Source: Alteromonas sp. KUL42 (GTDB lineage: Bacteria > Pseudomonadota > Gammaproteobacteria > Enterobacterales > Alteromonadaceae). Taken from it: a stretch of 64,000 bases of DNA. Numbering within the stretch: the stretch's first letter is position 1; each line of letters opens with the position of its first letter. Under the pieces are notes generated by a model. It saw only the letters and a program-made list of their open reading frames with translations, was not told the origin of the DNA and ran no database searches. The position numbers and the translations under genes are program-made. Shown here piece by piece: positions 62,855 to 64,000 of this stretch. The stretch lies in contig NZ_BJKK01000010.1 of NCBI RefSeq assembly GCF_006538325.1, positions 62,001-126,000 on the forward strand. The letters are read 5' to 3'.

Positions 62855-64000
62855 TGTGCTTCCTCCGCGTTAATAAATACCTGATGGCCTGCCTTGATCA
62901 CCCTGTTTGGTCTTAAGCTTGGGAGTTCTGGTGTGAGTGGGTTGGTGTTAAATACAACAAAACTGGCGTTTTTCCCACTTGAAATGGTGCCCGTTTCCTC
63001 ATCGATGTTATATGCAACAGCATTGCCAATGGTCATCGCTTGCGCAACTTGTTGTGGCGACATTCCCGCAGCTAGCCAGGCTTGAATTTCTTCGTATACT
63101 GCGCTTGCGTGAAGAGTTGCTGCGTTACCCGCATCTGTCCCAAAAGCTAGTTTAAGCCCTGCATTTGCAGCAAGTTTTAAATTTTGCTGCTGATAATGGG
63201 TGATGGTTGGCGAGAACAGTTGGGAAAGCTGCCCAACAATCTCTTGCTCCTGTTTTGATAGGTCTGCCGTCTTTGACGGTGTGTCAACATATGGCATGTA
63301 CTTAGTCATAATGTTAAACATCTGTCCCGACAATTCAGGGTGTGCATACAAGTTGTCAAACGAAGACGATACATAGTTAAAGTAGGTATCTGTGTTATCT
63401 AACGGTAGAACAACTTGTTTAAGAAAAACGTCTTTATAGTGTTGATGAGCGGTAAGCGTGGGCATGTAAACCACACTGTGCTGTTTGGCTAACGTGATGA
63501 ACTCATCGTCGATAATATCTGTCATGACGCCATGCACTAAGATGTTAGCACCAGCGATTATAGCCGCCTTGGCATAGCTCAGCTGCTCGGCATGTACAGC
63601 AATAATACGCTGTTGCGCTTTGGCTGCTTTTATTGCTGGTTGGTATAGCTCTATAAGTGCTTCAGGGCTAAGGCCGGCTTCCCCCGTCCAAACAAATTTA
63701 ACTACCTTGGTTGGTAATGCTAATTGTGCTTCAACTGCTTGCAGTGCTTCTTTTGCGGTAGAGATTGCTGCAAATACAGGGCCTGCGTTATCCAATGCGG
63801 GTACTGGCGCGGTATTAATTAGCTCAGCGGCGGCATAAATGGCGGGTGTTGCGGGTGCTTCCATTAGTTGTGCGTAGTCGTCTAACCAGGCAGAAGGGCC
63901 TCCTAAATCTACTACCGTTGTAACACCCAACTGTGTGTAGTCACCTAAAATAGTGGGTAAGTGATGTTTCAACCAGTCTTGCTCTTGTGCGTATTTTACA
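62851..64000 (-). CDS. Amidohydrolase family protein, 5' end outside window
   Basis: The frame is open from the window edge to 62851. It encodes most of a metal-dependent amidohydrolase of the imidazolonepropionase/prolidase-like group: VHAEQLSYAKAAIIAGANILVHGVMTD (with His ligands), AFGTDAGNAATLH with the catalytic Asp, and the closing small domain IGNAVAYNIDEETGTISSGKNASFVVFNTNPL. The first HxH pair is outside the window. It probably hydrolyses a cyclic amide or a peptide; the substrate is unknown. It is coupled to the protease gene. Confidence 0.88.
   Translation of the reverse strand, partial: VKYAQEQDWLKHHLPTILGDYTQLGVTTVVDLGGPSAWLDDYAQLMEAPATPAIYAAAELINTAPVPALDNAGPVFAAISTAKEALQAVEAQLALPTKVVKFVWTGEAGLSPEALIELYQPAIKAAKAQQRIIAVHAEQLSYAKAAIIAGANILVHGVMTDIIDDEFITLAKQHSVVYMPTLTAHQHYKDVFLKQVVLPLDNTDTYFNYVSSSFDNLYAHPELSGQMFNIMTKYMPYVDTPSKTADLSKQEQEIVGQLSQLFSPTITHYQQQNLKLAANAGLKLAFGTDAGNAATLHASAVYEEIQAWLAAGMSPQQVAQAMTIGNAVAYNIDEETGTISSGKNASFVVFNTNPLTPELPSLRPNRVIKAGHQVFINAEEAQ

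Noticed and set aside
1..64000. CRISPR arrays, insertion sequences, integrases, toxin-antitoxin pairs and phage-defence genes
   Set aside because: None was seen on either strand; the short tandem repeats found are 8 and 12 bp and are not CRISPR-like.

Overview
The window looks like chromosomal DNA of a marine gammaproteobacterium of the Alteromonadaceae, most likely Alteromonas. This rests on gene content (TonB-dependent receptors, a PQQ-linked alcohol oxidation locus, LruC and PEP-CTERM-like secreted proteins, a large exopolysaccharide locus), AT-leaning base composition and protein style. No search could be run, so the genus is inference. I saw no rRNA, tRNA, CRISPR array, insertion sequence or phage gene.

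Layout. 1-1117: porin cut by the window edge. 1583-2091: a compact Fur-box transcription unit holding only tiny ORFs. 2364-19416: a PQQ-dependent alcohol oxidation locus. It contains a TonB receptor with a very acidic insertion, pqqA-B-C-D-E and a short PqqF-like M16 protease (frameshifted), an ABC/beta-propeller operon of the kind tied to quinoprotein alcohol dehydrogenases and ending in an M17 aminopeptidase, a MoxJ-like periplasmic protein, a quinoprotein alcohol dehydrogenase and its cytochrome c. The dehydrogenase carries the Asp-Phe-Asp metal signature of lanthanide-dependent enzymes. A palindrome, TCCTCCTAAAGGAGGA or a variant, lies upstream of each transcription unit of this locus, including the TonB receptor, and suggests one shared regulator.

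19552-25280: a divergent S-adenosylhomocysteinase-like protein, an M24 peptidase, and a sugar transporter/alpha-glucosidase pair behind a LacI-type operator. 25481-30424: a PEP-CTERM-like secreted protein, a siderophore receptor with its PiuC/YbiX hydroxylase, and a solute-binding-like protein. 30510-33446: an AraC regulator, a hydrolase broken by a stop codon and its intact paralogue, with 21-bp-period direct repeats upstream. 33766-38774: a lipoprotein/LruC pair, a hybrid histidine kinase and two small ORFs.

38795-52138: two divergent exopolysaccharide operons. The minus-strand operon encodes export (VWA lipoprotein, multi-SLBB exporter, Wzz-like protein). The plus-strand side encodes a sulfotransferase, a Wzy-like polymerase, glycosyltransferases, a PssD/PssE-like pair, a flippase and a Kelch protein. 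Seven tandem 8-bp repeats abut the first export gene and supply its ribosome binding site.

52359-64000: a Na/Pi transporter, a beta-CASP nuclease (frameshifted), a UvrD-type helicase, a truncated solute-binding gene, a lipoprotein-protease gene and a secreted protein (both frameshifted), a diguanylate cyclase, a trypsin-like protease and an amidohydrolase cut by the window end.

Four genes are broken by single-base changes in or near A or T runs and one by an in-frame stop. Several of these may be base-calling errors rather than true pseudogenes.
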